NCBI GenBank assembly: GCA_016791005.1
Contig: JAEUNY010000150.1
Location: 1-32,788 of the forward strand
Length of the DNA: 32,788 nt
Reading direction: 5' to 3'
Origin: Zoogloeaceae bacterium
GTDB lineage: Bacteria > Pseudomonadota > Gammaproteobacteria > Burkholderiales > Rhodocyclaceae
Made by a program: the position numbers and the translations under genes. Under the pieces are notes generated by a model. It ran no database searches, was not told the origin of the DNA, and saw only the letters and a list, made by a program, of their open reading frames with translations. The stretch's first letter is position 1; every line of letters starts with the position of its first letter. Below, piece by piece: positions 26,028 to 32,788 of the stretch.

Positions 26028-27985
26028 AGAATCCGGTTCTCGGCGAGCTCGAGGTTTCTTGGTACCCCGTTCAACACCAGCACATCCCCGGCCACGATCA
26101 CGGTCTCCGGCCCGGGGCTCACGCCCCGGATATTGCTGCGCCGCACCGCTGACACCCCCACCACGAATTCCCCCAGGCACAGCTCGCCAATAGTCCGCCC
26201 GATGGCGTAGGCGCCGGGCTGGACGATGAGGGAATGGAGGCGGACCTGCGCTGCATCCGGGCCCTCCGGCGCATCGGTGACGCCGTGGAAGAAACCCCGC
26301 ATCAAGGCGTAGCGCTGATTGCGCACGTCGCGAATCCGTCGCACCACACGGTTGAGGGGCACCCCGATCAGCGCCAGGACGTGGGAAGCCAGCATGATCG
26401 CGCCCTCAAAGGTCTCCGGCACCACCTCGGCCGCACCGCCCATGGACAGCTTGGCCATGGCCGATTCATCGGCCGCCCGCACGACGATCGGCAGGTCTGG
26501 CCGGAGGTCGTGGGCATGGTGCATCACCCTGAGCGCCGCCTCCACCTCGGCGAAGGAAATCACCAGGGCGCTGGCCCGGGAGATCCCCGCGGCCACCAAG
26601 GTTTCCCGCCGGGACGCATCGCCATAGACCACCGTGTCCCCCGCTGCCGCGGCCTCCCGCACCCGCTCAGGATCGAGATCGAGGGCCATGTAGCTGATGT
26701 GCTCCTGCTCCATGAAGCGCGCCATGTACTGCCCGCTGCGGCCGTAGCCGCAGATCAACACGTGCTTTTCGGTGGTCATCGACTGGGCCGCCACCCGGGT
26801 CAGCTCCATGGAGCGCAGAAGCCACTCGGAGGCGACGAAACGCAGCACCAGCTTGTCGCTCACCTGGACGATCAAGGGCGCGAGCAACATGGAGAGCACC
26901 AAGGCCGCCACCGTGATCTGCAACCATGAGACGGGCATCAGGTCCATGCCATCCACCTGGGAGACCAGAACGAAGCCGAACTCGCCCCCCGCGCACAGCC
27001 AAAGCCCGGTGCGCAGCGCCGTGCCAGGGGGCGAGCCGAACAGGCGGGACGCCGTCGCCGCCACCGCGCATTTCAGAACGAGGAGCGCGACCACGGCACC
27101 CACGACAGCAGGCAGATGAGACAGGATCAGCCCCAGGTCGAGGAACATCCCGACGGTGATGAAGAATAGCCCGAGGAGCACATCGCGGAATGGCTTGATG
27201 TCCTCCTCCACCTGGTAGCGGAATTCGGTCTCGGAAATCAGCATGCCCGCGAGAAAGGCCCCCAGCGCGAGGGAGAGGCCGACCCGCTCCGAGAGCCAGG
27301 CCAGGCCCAGGGTGATCAGCAGGACGTTCAGCATGAAAAGCTCGGACGAACGACGCCGGGCCACCTGGGTAAACCACCAGCGCATCAGGCGCTGGCCAAA
27401 AAAGAGCACCAGCGCCAGCAGCAGGACCACTTTGATTGCGGCGAGGGACAGCGTCCCCGCCATCTCTTCTGGCGGACGGGTCAGGGCCGGAATCAGGATC
27501 AGCAGGGGGACCACGGCGAGATCCTGGAACAGCAGGACGCCGATCGTCTCCCGCCCATGCTTCGCATCCAGTTCGATGCGGTCGGTTAGCAGCTTGGACA
27601 AAATGGCGGTGGACGACATGGCCAGGGTGCCCCCGAGGGCAAAGCTCGCCACCCAACCGGCACCCAGGGCCTTGCCGAGCAAGGTGACCACCGCGATGGT
27701 TCCCACCACCTGGGCCGCCCCGAGCCCGAAAACGATGCGCTTCATGGAGAAGAGGCGCGGCAGGGAAAACTCCAGCCCGATGGAGAACATCAGGAACACC
27801 ACGCCGAACTCTGCCAGATGGCGGGCACCAGGGGAGTTCTCCATCAGGTTCAGGGCGTGGGGCCCGATCGCCGCCCCCACCAGCAGGTAACCCAATACCG
27901 GCGGTAGATTGAAGCTGCGGAAGATGCTGACCACGACCACCGCCAGAGTCAGCAGCACCAACACCAGATCCAGCGTATTCAGCAC
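26015..27985 (-). CDS. CPA2 monovalent cation:proton antiporter, KefB/YbaL type
   Basis: The 656-residue protein has an N-terminal exchanger domain of about 12 helices (GYLLVGAAIGPHALNL, then FLMFSIGLEFSL). An RCK/TrkA-N domain follows from about residue 405 (GYGRSGQYMARF nucleotide loop, then VVYGDASRRETL), and a TrkA-C domain at about 580-640 closes the protein. It likely exchanges K+ or Na+ for protons at the inner membrane under nucleotide control. The start is GTG at 27985, with no nearby ATG or strong ribosome-binding site. It is divergent from kdsD, the usual betaproteobacterial arrangement. Whether it is glutathione-gated like KefB/KefC cannot be told. Confidence 0.92.
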   Translation of the reverse strand: MLNTLDLVLVLLTLAVVVVSIFRSFNLPPVLGYLLVGAAIGPHALNLMENSPGARHLAEFGVVFLMFSIGLEFSLPRLFSMKRIVFGLGAAQVVGTIAVVTLLGKALGAGWVASFALGGTLAMSSTAILSKLLTDRIELDAKHGRETIGVLLFQDLAVVPLLILIPALTRPPEEMAGTLSLAAIKVVLLLALVLFFGQRLMRWWFTQVARRRSSELFMLNVLLITLGLAWLSERVGLSLALGAFLAGMLISETEFRYQVEEDIKPFRDVLLGLFFITVGMFLDLGLILSHLPAVVGAVVALLVLKCAVAATASRLFGSPPGTALRTGLWLCAGGEFGFVLVSQVDGMDLMPVSWLQITVAALVLSMLLAPLIVQVSDKLVLRFVASEWLLRSMELTRVAAQSMTTEKHVLICGYGRSGQYMARFMEQEHISYMALDLDPERVREAAAAGDTVVYGDASRRETLVAAGISRASALVISFAEVEAALRVMHHAHDLRPDLPIVVRAADESAMAKLSMGGAAEVVPETFEGAIMLASHVLALIGVPLNRVVRRIRDVRNQRYALMRGFFHGVTDAPEGPDAAQVRLHSLIVQPGAYAIGRTIGELCLGEFVVGVSAVRRSNIRGVSPGPETVIVAGDVLVLNGVPRNLELAENRILRGA

Positions 27986-28037
27986 GGTCGGACGTCGCTT
28001 TCAGCAGGTTGGTGGGCGAAGGAGGGAAATGCCCATC

Positions 28038-28046
28038 TGATATACT
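28038..28046 (+). promoter_or_regulatory. Extended -10 promoter of kdsD-lptCA
   Basis: TGATATACT is an extended -10 (TG-N-TATACT). The start would be near 28053, giving a 22-base leader before the kdsD ATG. No clear -35 is present. It lies in the 89-base divergent region with the antiporter gene. Confidence 0.45.
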
Positions 28047-28074
28047 TCCGACCCAGTTTAACTGCTCCCAGGCC

Positions 28075-29076
28075 ATGGACTCAAACCAAGCCCTCGCCGC
28101 CGCCATCCGCCCGGAAGCGACCCTTGCGCGGGCCCGGCAGGTTCTGCGGATCGAAGCGGAAGCCATCGAGGGCGTGGCCCGGCGGCTGGGTGACGAATTT
28201 GTCCGCGCCGTGGCACTGCTCCTGCGCCGCGAAGGGCGGGTCATCGTCAGCGGGGTTGGAAAATCCGGCCATATTGCGCGCAAGGTGGCGGCCACCCTGG
28301 CATCCACGGGAACGCCGGCGTACTTCGTCCACGCCGCCGAGGCCGCCCACGGCGACTTGGGGATGATCACCGAAAAGGACGTGGTCGTCGCCCTGTCCAA
28401 TTCCGGCACCAGCGAGGAACTCCTGACCATCGTGCCGTTGGTCAAACGTCGAGGTGCCCAGCTCATCGCCATGACCGGCCGCCCGGACTCCCCCCTGGCC
28501 CAGGCCGCCGACGTTCACCTTGACGCCGCAGTAGCCGAGGAGGCCTGCCCCCTCAACCTCGCGCCCACCGCCAGCACCACCGCTGCCCTCGCCCTGGGCG
28601 ATGCCCTCGCGGTGGCGCTGCTCGAGGCGCGGGGATTCGGCGCCGAGGATTTCGCCCAGTCTCATCCTGGCGGCGCCCTGGGTCGCCGCCTGCTGACCCA
28701 CGTCCGGGACGTCATGCGCCCGGCCGACGAGGTGCCCCAGGTGGCCTCAGACACCCCCCTTCCCGCGGCCCTGCTGGCCATGAGCCAGGGCGGCATGGGC
28801 ATGACGGTGGTGCGGGACCCCACTGGCGCGGTCGCGGGCATCTTCACCGACGGTGATTTGCGGCGAGCTCTGGAGCGGGTCGGGGATCTGCGGACCGCAC
28901 AGGTAGGCGAAGTCATGACCCGCCGGCCCCGCTCCATCGGACCCGACGAGTTGGCTGCGGAAGCCGCGGATGTGATGGAGCGCGGGCGCGTCAGCCAGCT
29001 CCTGGTCCTCGACGCCGCGGGCACCCTGATGGGGGCGCTGCACATGCACGACCTCATGCGGGCCAAGGTCATCTAA
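28075..29076 (+). CDS. kdsD: Arabinose-5-phosphate isomerase
   Basis: KdsD (KpsF/GutQ family) converts ribulose 5-phosphate to arabinose 5-phosphate, the first step toward Kdo for lipopolysaccharide. The 333-residue protein has an SIS domain (about 40-175; VSGVGKSGHIARK, ALSNSGTSEEL, LAPTASTTAALALGDALA), the SHPGGALGRRLL segment, and two CBS repeats at the C-terminus. The ATG at 28075 (MDSNQ) gives the normal length; 22 more residues upstream would include the promoter. Two bases separate its stop from lptC. The usual next gene, kdsC, is absent. Confidence 0.96.
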   Translation: MDSNQALAAAIRPEATLARARQVLRIEAEAIEGVARRLGDEFVRAVALLLRREGRVIVSGVGKSGHIARKVAATLASTGTPAYFVHAAEAAHGDLGMITEKDVVVALSNSGTSEELLTIVPLVKRRGAQLIAMTGRPDSPLAQAADVHLDAAVAEEACPLNLAPTASTTAALALGDALAVALLEARGFGAEDFAQSHPGGALGRRLLTHVRDVMRPADEVPQVASDTPLPAALLAMSQGGMGMTVVRDPTGAVAGIFTDGDLRRALERVGDLRTAQVGEVMTRRPRSIGPDELAAEAADVMERGRVSQLLVLDAAGTLMGALHMHDLMRAKVI

Positions 29077-29078
29077 CC

Positions 29079-29666
29079 ATGTCGGCCACGAATCTGGAGC
29101 GGCTGTTTCCCCTGCTCGCCCTGGGGCTCCTCGCGGCCGGAACGGTGTGGCTGGAACGAACGAGCCGAGTCTCGGAAACCAAGGCAGAAGCTGTCATCCG
29201 CCACGACCCGGACCTGATGGTCGAATCCTTCGTCCTCTTTCGCTACGACGCGGCCGGCGCCGAGGAATCCCGCCTGATCGGCAAGGACCTCAAACACTAT
29301 CCGGACGACGACTCCTCGCGCATTACGTCGCCCAAACTGGTGTTTGCTGGCAAAGGCCGCCCGATCACCGTCACCAGCGCCGAAGCCCAGGTCTTCCAGC
29401 AGGGAGACCGGGTCGAATTGCAGGGCGAAGTCGTCGCGGTTCGAGCGCCCGATGCACAGCACGCCGCCATGAGCTTTCGCTCCCCCACCCTCACCGTCTG
29501 GCCCAACGAGGAGCGGGCCGCCACCAACACGGCGTTGGTCATGACCCAGGGGAACACCATCGTCCGCGCCCGCGCCATGGAAGCCCAGAATCTCCTGGGT
29601 GAGCTTAAGCTCGGCGGGGGCGTCACCGGCCATATTCCCCGGGGCAAGTCCCAGGCTGGCCCGTAA
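29079..29666 (+). CDS. lptC: LPS export protein LptC
   Basis: This 195-residue bitopic protein has an N-terminal transmembrane helix (about 8-25) and a periplasmic beta-jellyroll with conserved DLMVESFVLFRYDAAG, RLIGKDLKHYPDDD and GDRVELQGEVV. LptC joins the LptB2FG transporter and passes lipopolysaccharide to LptA. It follows kdsD by 2 bases and precedes lptA by 11, so it is in one operon. Confidence 0.95.
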   Translation: MSATNLERLFPLLALGLLAAGTVWLERTSRVSETKAEAVIRHDPDLMVESFVLFRYDAAGAEESRLIGKDLKHYPDDDSSRITSPKLVFAGKGRPITVTSAEAQVFQQGDRVELQGEVVAVRAPDAQHAAMSFRSPTLTVWPNEERAATNTALVMTQGNTIVRARAMEAQNLLGELKLGGGVTGHIPRGKSQAGP

Positions 29667-29677
29667 ATTCATCTCTC

Positions 29678-30232
29678 ATGCCCACCATGCCCAAGACTCC
29701 CCTGCTCCTCGGCCTCGCCCTGATGGCCGCCCTGCCCGCCGTCCATGCCGAGCGGGCCGATCGCAAACAACCCGTGAATATCGAAGCCAATCGGGTGACG
29801 GTGGATGACCGCAACAAGGTCCACGTCTTCGATGGCAACGTGATCCTCACCCAGGGGACCCTCACCATTCGCGGGGACAAGGTGGTGGTCACCCAGGATG
29901 GCGAGGGGTTTCAGAAGGGGGTTGCCACTGCCGGTGCAGGCAGCCTGGCCCGCTTCCGCCAAAAGCGGGAAGGCAAGAACGAGTACGTGGAGGGCGAAGC
30001 CGAGCGCATCGAGTACGACAACAAGACCGACAAGACCAAGCTCTTCAACCGCGCCTGGGTGAAGAGCGCTGGGGACGAAGTGCGCGGGCAATACATCGAG
30101 TACGACGGCTACACCGAAAATTACCTGGTCAATAACGCCAGCAATCCCACGGGCAATGGCGGCAATGGCAGCCGGGTCACCGCCACCATTCAGCCCAAGA
30201 GCAGTGGCGCGGCATCCGACTCGAAGCCCTGA
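29678..30232 (+). CDS. lptA: LPS transport periplasmic protein LptA
   Basis: The 184-residue protein has a signal peptide ending PAVHA before ERADRK. An OstA-type beta-jellyroll follows: VNIEANRVTVDDRNKVHVFDGNV, LTIRGDKVVV and GEAERIEYDNKTDKTKLFN. LptA polymers bridge the periplasm for lipopolysaccharide export. The start may be ATG 29678 or the ATG three codons later. Downstream, lptB and rpoN, which usually follow, are missing; a repeat-like hairpin and the phasin gene come instead. Confidence 0.95.
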   Translation: MPTMPKTPLLLGLALMAALPAVHAERADRKQPVNIEANRVTVDDRNKVHVFDGNVILTQGTLTIRGDKVVVTQDGEGFQKGVATAGAGSLARFRQKREGKNEYVEGEAERIEYDNKTDKTKLFNRAWVKSAGDEVRGQYIEYDGYTENYLVNNASNPTGNGGNGSRVTATIQPKSSGAASDSKP

Positions 30233-30264
30233 TCGGCCCGCTGAGGCGCCAATCCTGGCCTGCT

Positions 30265-30289
30265 CGTCATTCCGCTCCGTGGAATGACG
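30265..30289. repeat. REP-like hairpin, arms CGTCATTCC / GGAATGACG
   Basis: A perfect 9-base inverted repeat (30265-30273 and 30281-30289) encloses a seven-base loop. CGTCATTCC/GGAATGACG ends are typical of short dispersed palindromes in many Gram-negative genomes. There is no T-run, so it is not a classical intrinsic terminator, though it could protect the lptA mRNA 3' end. Only one copy is in the window. Confidence 0.5.
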
Positions 30290-30297
30290 GCTCAGGA

Positions 30298-30312
30298 TGA
30301 TGCAACGCATCA
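30298..30312. promoter_or_regulatory. Upstream operator half-pair before the phasin promoter
   Basis: TGATGC-AAC-GCATCA is an inverted repeat ending 8 bases upstream of the -35 of the phasin promoter. The same arms recur downstream of the -10 at 30357-30371. Such a pair suits a repressor that blocks or loops the promoter. PhaR is the obvious candidate by analogy with other phasin genes, not by motif proof. Confidence 0.5.
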
Positions 30313-30320
30313 AAATCGCC

Positions 30321-30348
30321 TTGACTCTACAGCGCTCCTTCCTATAAT
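30321..30348 (+). promoter_or_regulatory. Strong sigma-70 promoter of the phasin gene
   Basis: TTGACT (30321-30326) and a perfect TATAAT (30343-30348) are 16 bases apart. Transcription should begin near 30355, just before or within the second operator. This is the strongest sigma-70 promoter visible in the window, in line with the high abundance of phasins. Confidence 0.85.
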
Positions 30349-30356
30349 TCCTCGCG

Positions 30357-30371
30357 TGATGCAGTGCATCA
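30357..30371. promoter_or_regulatory. Downstream operator at the phasin transcription start
   Basis: TGATGCA-G-TGCATCA is a perfect 15-base palindrome at about +3 to +17. It shares arms with the upstream copy at 30298-30312. An overlapping GCAGTG-N8-CACTGC inverted repeat follows (30361-30380). Location over the start of transcription points to repression. Confidence 0.6.
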
Positions 30372-30416
30372 TGACACTGCACTCGAGACCAAAACCACGG
30401 ACGCAAGGAGATGAGG

Positions 30417-30974
30417 ATGTACGCCACCCCCGAAAATTTCGCTGCCGCCAACAAGGCGGGAATCGAGACCCTGCTGAGCTTTGCCAACGCCGCCTTCGCG
30501 GGCGTCGAGCGCCTGGCCGCCCTGAACCTGAACACTGCCCGGACCCTGTTGGAAGACAGCGTCGCTAACGCCAAGACCACCATGGCCATCAAGGATCTTC
30601 AGGACTTCGTGGCCCTGCAGTCCAACCTGGCGCAGCCCGCCGTGGAAAAGGCCGTCGCCTACGCCAAGAGCGTCTACCAGATCGCCGCCCAATCGCAGGA
30701 AGAGTTCTCCAAGCTCTTCGAAGGCCAGGTCGCCGAAATCAACAAGGCAGTGGCCGAGGCCCTGGACAAGGCGGCGAAATCCGCTCCGGCGGGTTCGGAT
30801 GTCGCCGTCGCGGCCGTGAAGTCCGCCATCGCCGCCGCCAATTCTGCCTACGACAGCGTTACCAAGGCCGCCAAGCAGGTCGCCGAAATCGCTGAGGCCA
30901 ACGTCGCCGCGGCCACCAGCGCCACCGTCAAGGCGGTGGGTGCCCCCGCCAAGGGCGGCAAGAAGGTCGCCTGA
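30417..30974 (+). CDS. phaP: Phasin family protein
   Basis: The 185-residue, Ala-rich, all-helical protein has the phasin signature: MYATPENFAAANKAGIETL, FANAAFAGVERLAALNLNTAR, then a long amphipathic region and a Lys-rich tail. Phasins coat polyhydroxyalkanoate granules and control their size. ATG 30417 is preferred to ATG 30411 because AAGGAG abuts the latter but lies 6 bases before the former. The gene is monocistronic, with its own promoter, two operators and a terminator. Specific assignment as PhaP among phasin paralogues is not certain. Confidence 0.92.
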   Translation: MYATPENFAAANKAGIETLLSFANAAFAGVERLAALNLNTARTLLEDSVANAKTTMAIKDLQDFVALQSNLAQPAVEKAVAYAKSVYQIAAQSQEEFSKLFEGQVAEINKAVAEALDKAAKSAPAGSDVAVAAVKSAIAAANSAYDSVTKAAKQVAEIAEANVAAATSATVKAVGAPAKGGKKVA

Positions 30975-30995
30975 TCCACGCATCGGTCAGGTCAC

Positions 30996-31024
30996 AAAAA
31001 ACCCCGCCAAGGCGGGGTTTTTTT
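30996..31024. terminator. Bidirectional rho-independent terminator
   Basis: A CCCCGCC/GGCGGGG stem with a very short loop is flanked by an A-run on the left and a T-run on the right. It ends the phasin transcript on the plus strand and, by symmetry, the plsC transcript on the minus strand. Confidence 0.92.
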
Positions 31025-31074
31025 ATGGTCCGGCGGCGGCGCGACCCTTCCCACGCCCACAACACCTAGCTTGC

Positions 31075-31842
31075 CTAGGCATCTTCCTCGTCCCCGGCCG
31101 CCGCGGTGTCCTCGACTACGGCGGAACTGCCGCGGTAATGGTGGGGAAACAGGCGACGCATTTCGGCTTCGATCCAGTTCCGTGCCTGGGTATTGATCTC
31201 GTCCGCCGTGTAGAGCGCGCCGTCGATGCTCGGCCCAATGCTGACGATGATTTCCCCCGGGTACTTCATGAAGGCATTGCGGCGCCAGAACTCACCGGCG
31301 TTATGGGCCACGGGGACCACCGGAACCTCGGTTTTGTGGGCCAGCCATGCGCCGCCAGGTTTGTAGCGCCGGGTTGTTCCCGGGGCGACCCGAGTGCCTT
31401 CTGGAAACACCACCACCCAGAACCCCTCAGCCAGGCGGCGGGAACCCTGCTCGAGAACCTGGGCGAGGGCATCCTTGCCGGCGGCCCGGTCGATGGCGAT
31501 CATCGGCATACGAGCCAGACCCCAGCCGAAGAACGGCACCCGCAACAACTCCTTCTTGAGCACGAAGCAGATCGCCGGGAACACATGTTGCAGCGCCATC
31601 GTCTCCCAGGCCGATTGATGCTTGCAAAGGATCACCGAGGCGCGATTGGGGAGGTTCTCCTTGCCGATCACGCGGAACCGGATCCCGAGGAGATGCCAGA
31701 CGAACCACAGAACGATGTCGGTCCACTTGGTGATGATGCGGTAGCGCGTCATTGGCGCCAGGGGGCCGATGCACAGGGCAATCAGGGCAAAGGGCGGGGT
31801 GGTGATCACCAACACCACGGCAAACAACACGGAACGCAACAT
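31075..31842 (-). CDS. plsC: 1-acyl-sn-glycerol-3-phosphate acyltransferase family protein
   Basis: PlsC acylates lysophosphatidic acid to phosphatidic acid at the inner membrane. The 255-residue protein has an N-terminal hydrophobic helix, motif I as HQSAWE (the usual HX4D has Glu here), motif II around PFFGWGLARMPMIAIDR, motif III FPEGTR and motif IV VPVVPVAHNAG. The HX4E form is, to my knowledge, common in betaproteobacterial members and does not imply inactivity. ATG 31842 is preferred to GTG 31848 by spacing from an AGG. It lies 16 bases after gmhB in the glyS-gmhB-plsC order. Confidence 0.92.
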   Translation of the reverse strand: MLRSVLFAVVLVITTPPFALIALCIGPLAPMTRYRIITKWTDIVLWFVWHLLGIRFRVIGKENLPNRASVILCKHQSAWETMALQHVFPAICFVLKKELLRVPFFGWGLARMPMIAIDRAAGKDALAQVLEQGSRRLAEGFWVVVFPEGTRVAPGTTRRYKPGGAWLAHKTEVPVVPVAHNAGEFWRRNAFMKYPGEIIVSIGPSIDGALYTADEINTQARNWIEAEMRRLFPHHYRGSSAVVEDTAAAGDEEDA

Positions 31843-31858
31843 GCTCACGCCTGGGCCC

Positions 31859-32392
31859 TCAGTCGATCAGATCCGCCACCACCGTCGCAAGATCCGCGTA
31901 GATGCGGGTCTCCTTCGGCAGCGCAGGATCATCTTTGGTCTTTTGCCCTTTCCCAGTGAGAACGAGGTAGGGCGCGCATCCAACGGCCAAACCGGCCTGC
32001 AGATCTCGCAGGCTGTCACCCACTGACGGCATGCCGGTCAGATCGACGTTGAAGCGCTCGGCAATCTGATGAAACAGGCCCGGCTTGGGCTTGCGACAAT
32101 CGCAGGGCGAATCGGCGGCATGGGGGCAAAAGAAAATCGCGTCCAGCCGGCCGCCGGCCTGGGCAATCGCCTTCACCATCTTTTCGTGGATGGCATTGAG
32201 GGTGTCCATCCCGAACAGCCCGCGCCCGATTCCGGACTGGTTGGAGGCCACCACCACCCGCCAGCCCCACTGGTTCAGGCGAGCGATGGCTTCCAGGGAG
32301 CCGGGAATGGGCTTCCACTCCTCGGGGGACTTAATGAACTGGTCCGAGTCATAGTTGATCACGCCATCCCGATCGAGAACGATCAGTTTCAT
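31859..32392 (-). CDS. gmhB: D-glycero-beta-D-manno-heptose 1,7-bisphosphate 7-phosphatase
   Basis: GmhB removes the C7 phosphate in ADP-heptose synthesis for the lipopolysaccharide core. The 177-residue HAD protein has the nucleophile motif LDRDGVIN (Asp7 and Asp9), ASNQSGIGRG, a zinc site of C89, H91, C97 and C99 in CPHAADSPCDC, then RKPKPG and GDSLRDLQAG. Absence of a cap domain fits GmhB rather than HisB. It follows glyS by 40 bases and precedes plsC. Confidence 0.95.
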   Translation of the reverse strand: MKLIVLDRDGVINYDSDQFIKSPEEWKPIPGSLEAIARLNQWGWRVVVASNQSGIGRGLFGMDTLNAIHEKMVKAIAQAGGRLDAIFFCPHAADSPCDCRKPKPGLFHQIAERFNVDLTGMPSVGDSLRDLQAGLAVGCAPYLVLTGKGQKTKDDPALPKETRIYADLATVVADLID

Positions 32393-32432
32393 GGTGCCTC
32401 CCTAGGGGCAGCGGAGTGGCCGGCGCCCCGAC

Positions 32433-32788
32433 CTAACCGGCGGACAGACGGGAAATGTCGGCCACCTGATTCATCAGGCCAGCCAACCGATTGAGCAATG
32501 CGAGGCGATTCTGGCGGATCAGCGGCTCCTCCGCCATCACCATCACCTCGTCAAAGAAGCGGTCCACCGCCCCTCGCAGACCGGCCAGCACCCGCAGGGC
32601 ATCGGTGTAGTCCTCGTTGTCGAAATGGGAACGGGCCATCGGCGCCACCTCCACCACGGCATGGAAGAGGGCCTTCTCCGCCTCTTCCTGCAGCAGGGCG
32701 ACGTCCGGCTCGCCCACGCTTTCGCCGGCCTTCCTGAGAATGTTCACGATCCGCTTGTTGGCTGCCGCCAGGGCCTGGGCCTCGGGCA
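32433..32788 (-). CDS. glyS: Glycyl-tRNA synthetase beta subunit, C-terminal fragment
   Basis: The frame is open to the window edge, so only the last about 118 residues are present. The end of the anticodon-binding region is recognisable: [50 protein letters not shown] and a final [21 protein letters not shown]. GlyS pairs with GlyQ to charge tRNA-Gly. The GTG at 32747 is an internal Val codon, not the start. The gene continues beyond 32788. Confidence 0.95.
   Translation of the reverse strand, partial: PEAQALAAANKRIVNILRKAGESVGEPDVALLQEEAEKALFHAVVEVAPMARSHFDNEDYTDALRVLAGLRGAVDRFFDEVMVMAEEPLIRQNRLALLNRLAGLMNQVADISRLSAG

Noticed and set aside
26667-28472. A 601-codon minus-strand frame overlapping the antiporter and kdsD
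   Set aside because: It is a shadow of the true antiporter frame and of kdsD, which both have clear domains.
30265-30289. Hairpin as an intrinsic terminator of lptA
   Set aside because: No T-run follows on either strand; a repeat-type palindrome fits better.
31075-31842. HX4E instead of HX4D as a sign of an inactive acyltransferase
   Set aside because: HQSAWE appears to be a normal variant in related proteins, and motifs II to IV are intact.
32433-32747. A complete 104-residue protein starting at 32747
   Set aside because: The frame continues to the window edge with conserved GlyS residues, so it is only the C-terminus of glyS.

Overview
The window is GC-rich, densely coding DNA from a Gram-negative bacterium. 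Gene content and order point to the Betaproteobacteria: an mlaFEDACB operon running into yadG-yadH-ibaG-murA-hisG-hisD, a CPA2 antiporter divergent from kdsD-lptC-lptA, a glyS-gmhB-plsC block and a phasin gene implying polyhydroxyalkanoate storage. The genus cannot be fixed from the sequence alone. No tRNA, rRNA, CRISPR array, transposase or phage gene was seen.

Layout. (1) 1-1646: the 3' part of a YraQ/ArsP-type permease, a small CxxC thioredoxin-like protein and a convergent glycine-zipper lipoprotein gene. (2) 1917-11049, minus strand: a long envelope operon read from mlaF to hisD. It covers retrograde phospholipid transport, an ABC-2 exporter, IbaG, MurA and the first two histidine genes; the rest of the his operon is absent. 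(3) 11196-25986: an accessory-looking block. A PrsR-like sigma-54 response regulator is followed by a collinear set of MSHA-type pilus assembly genes (mshM, L, N, E, G, I, J, K analogues). Then come a six-helix class III adenylate cyclase, a convergent PrsK-like histidine kinase and a single type IV pilin. (4) 26015-30232: a Kef-type antiporter divergent from kdsD, lptC and lptA, with kdsC, lptB and rpoN missing from their usual places. (5) 30233-32788: a REP-like hairpin, a phasin gene with a strong sigma-70 promoter between two palindromic operators, a bidirectional terminator, and the convergent glyS(partial)-gmhB-plsC group.

How the parts fit. The most interesting block is the pilus locus. 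Its regulator and the only histidine kinase in the window lie at opposite ends of the machine genes. The pilin, separated from the machine, has a near-consensus sigma-54 promoter (25300-25314). The inference is that the kinase/regulator pair switches on the pilin through sigma-54, while the machine is transcribed with the regulator from a sigma-70 promoter at 11159-11186. A cyclase resembling mycobacterial Rv1625c and a MshE-type ATPase with a c-di-GMP-type N-domain suggest nucleotide second messengers also feed into this pilus. All functional links here are inferred from sequence and context.
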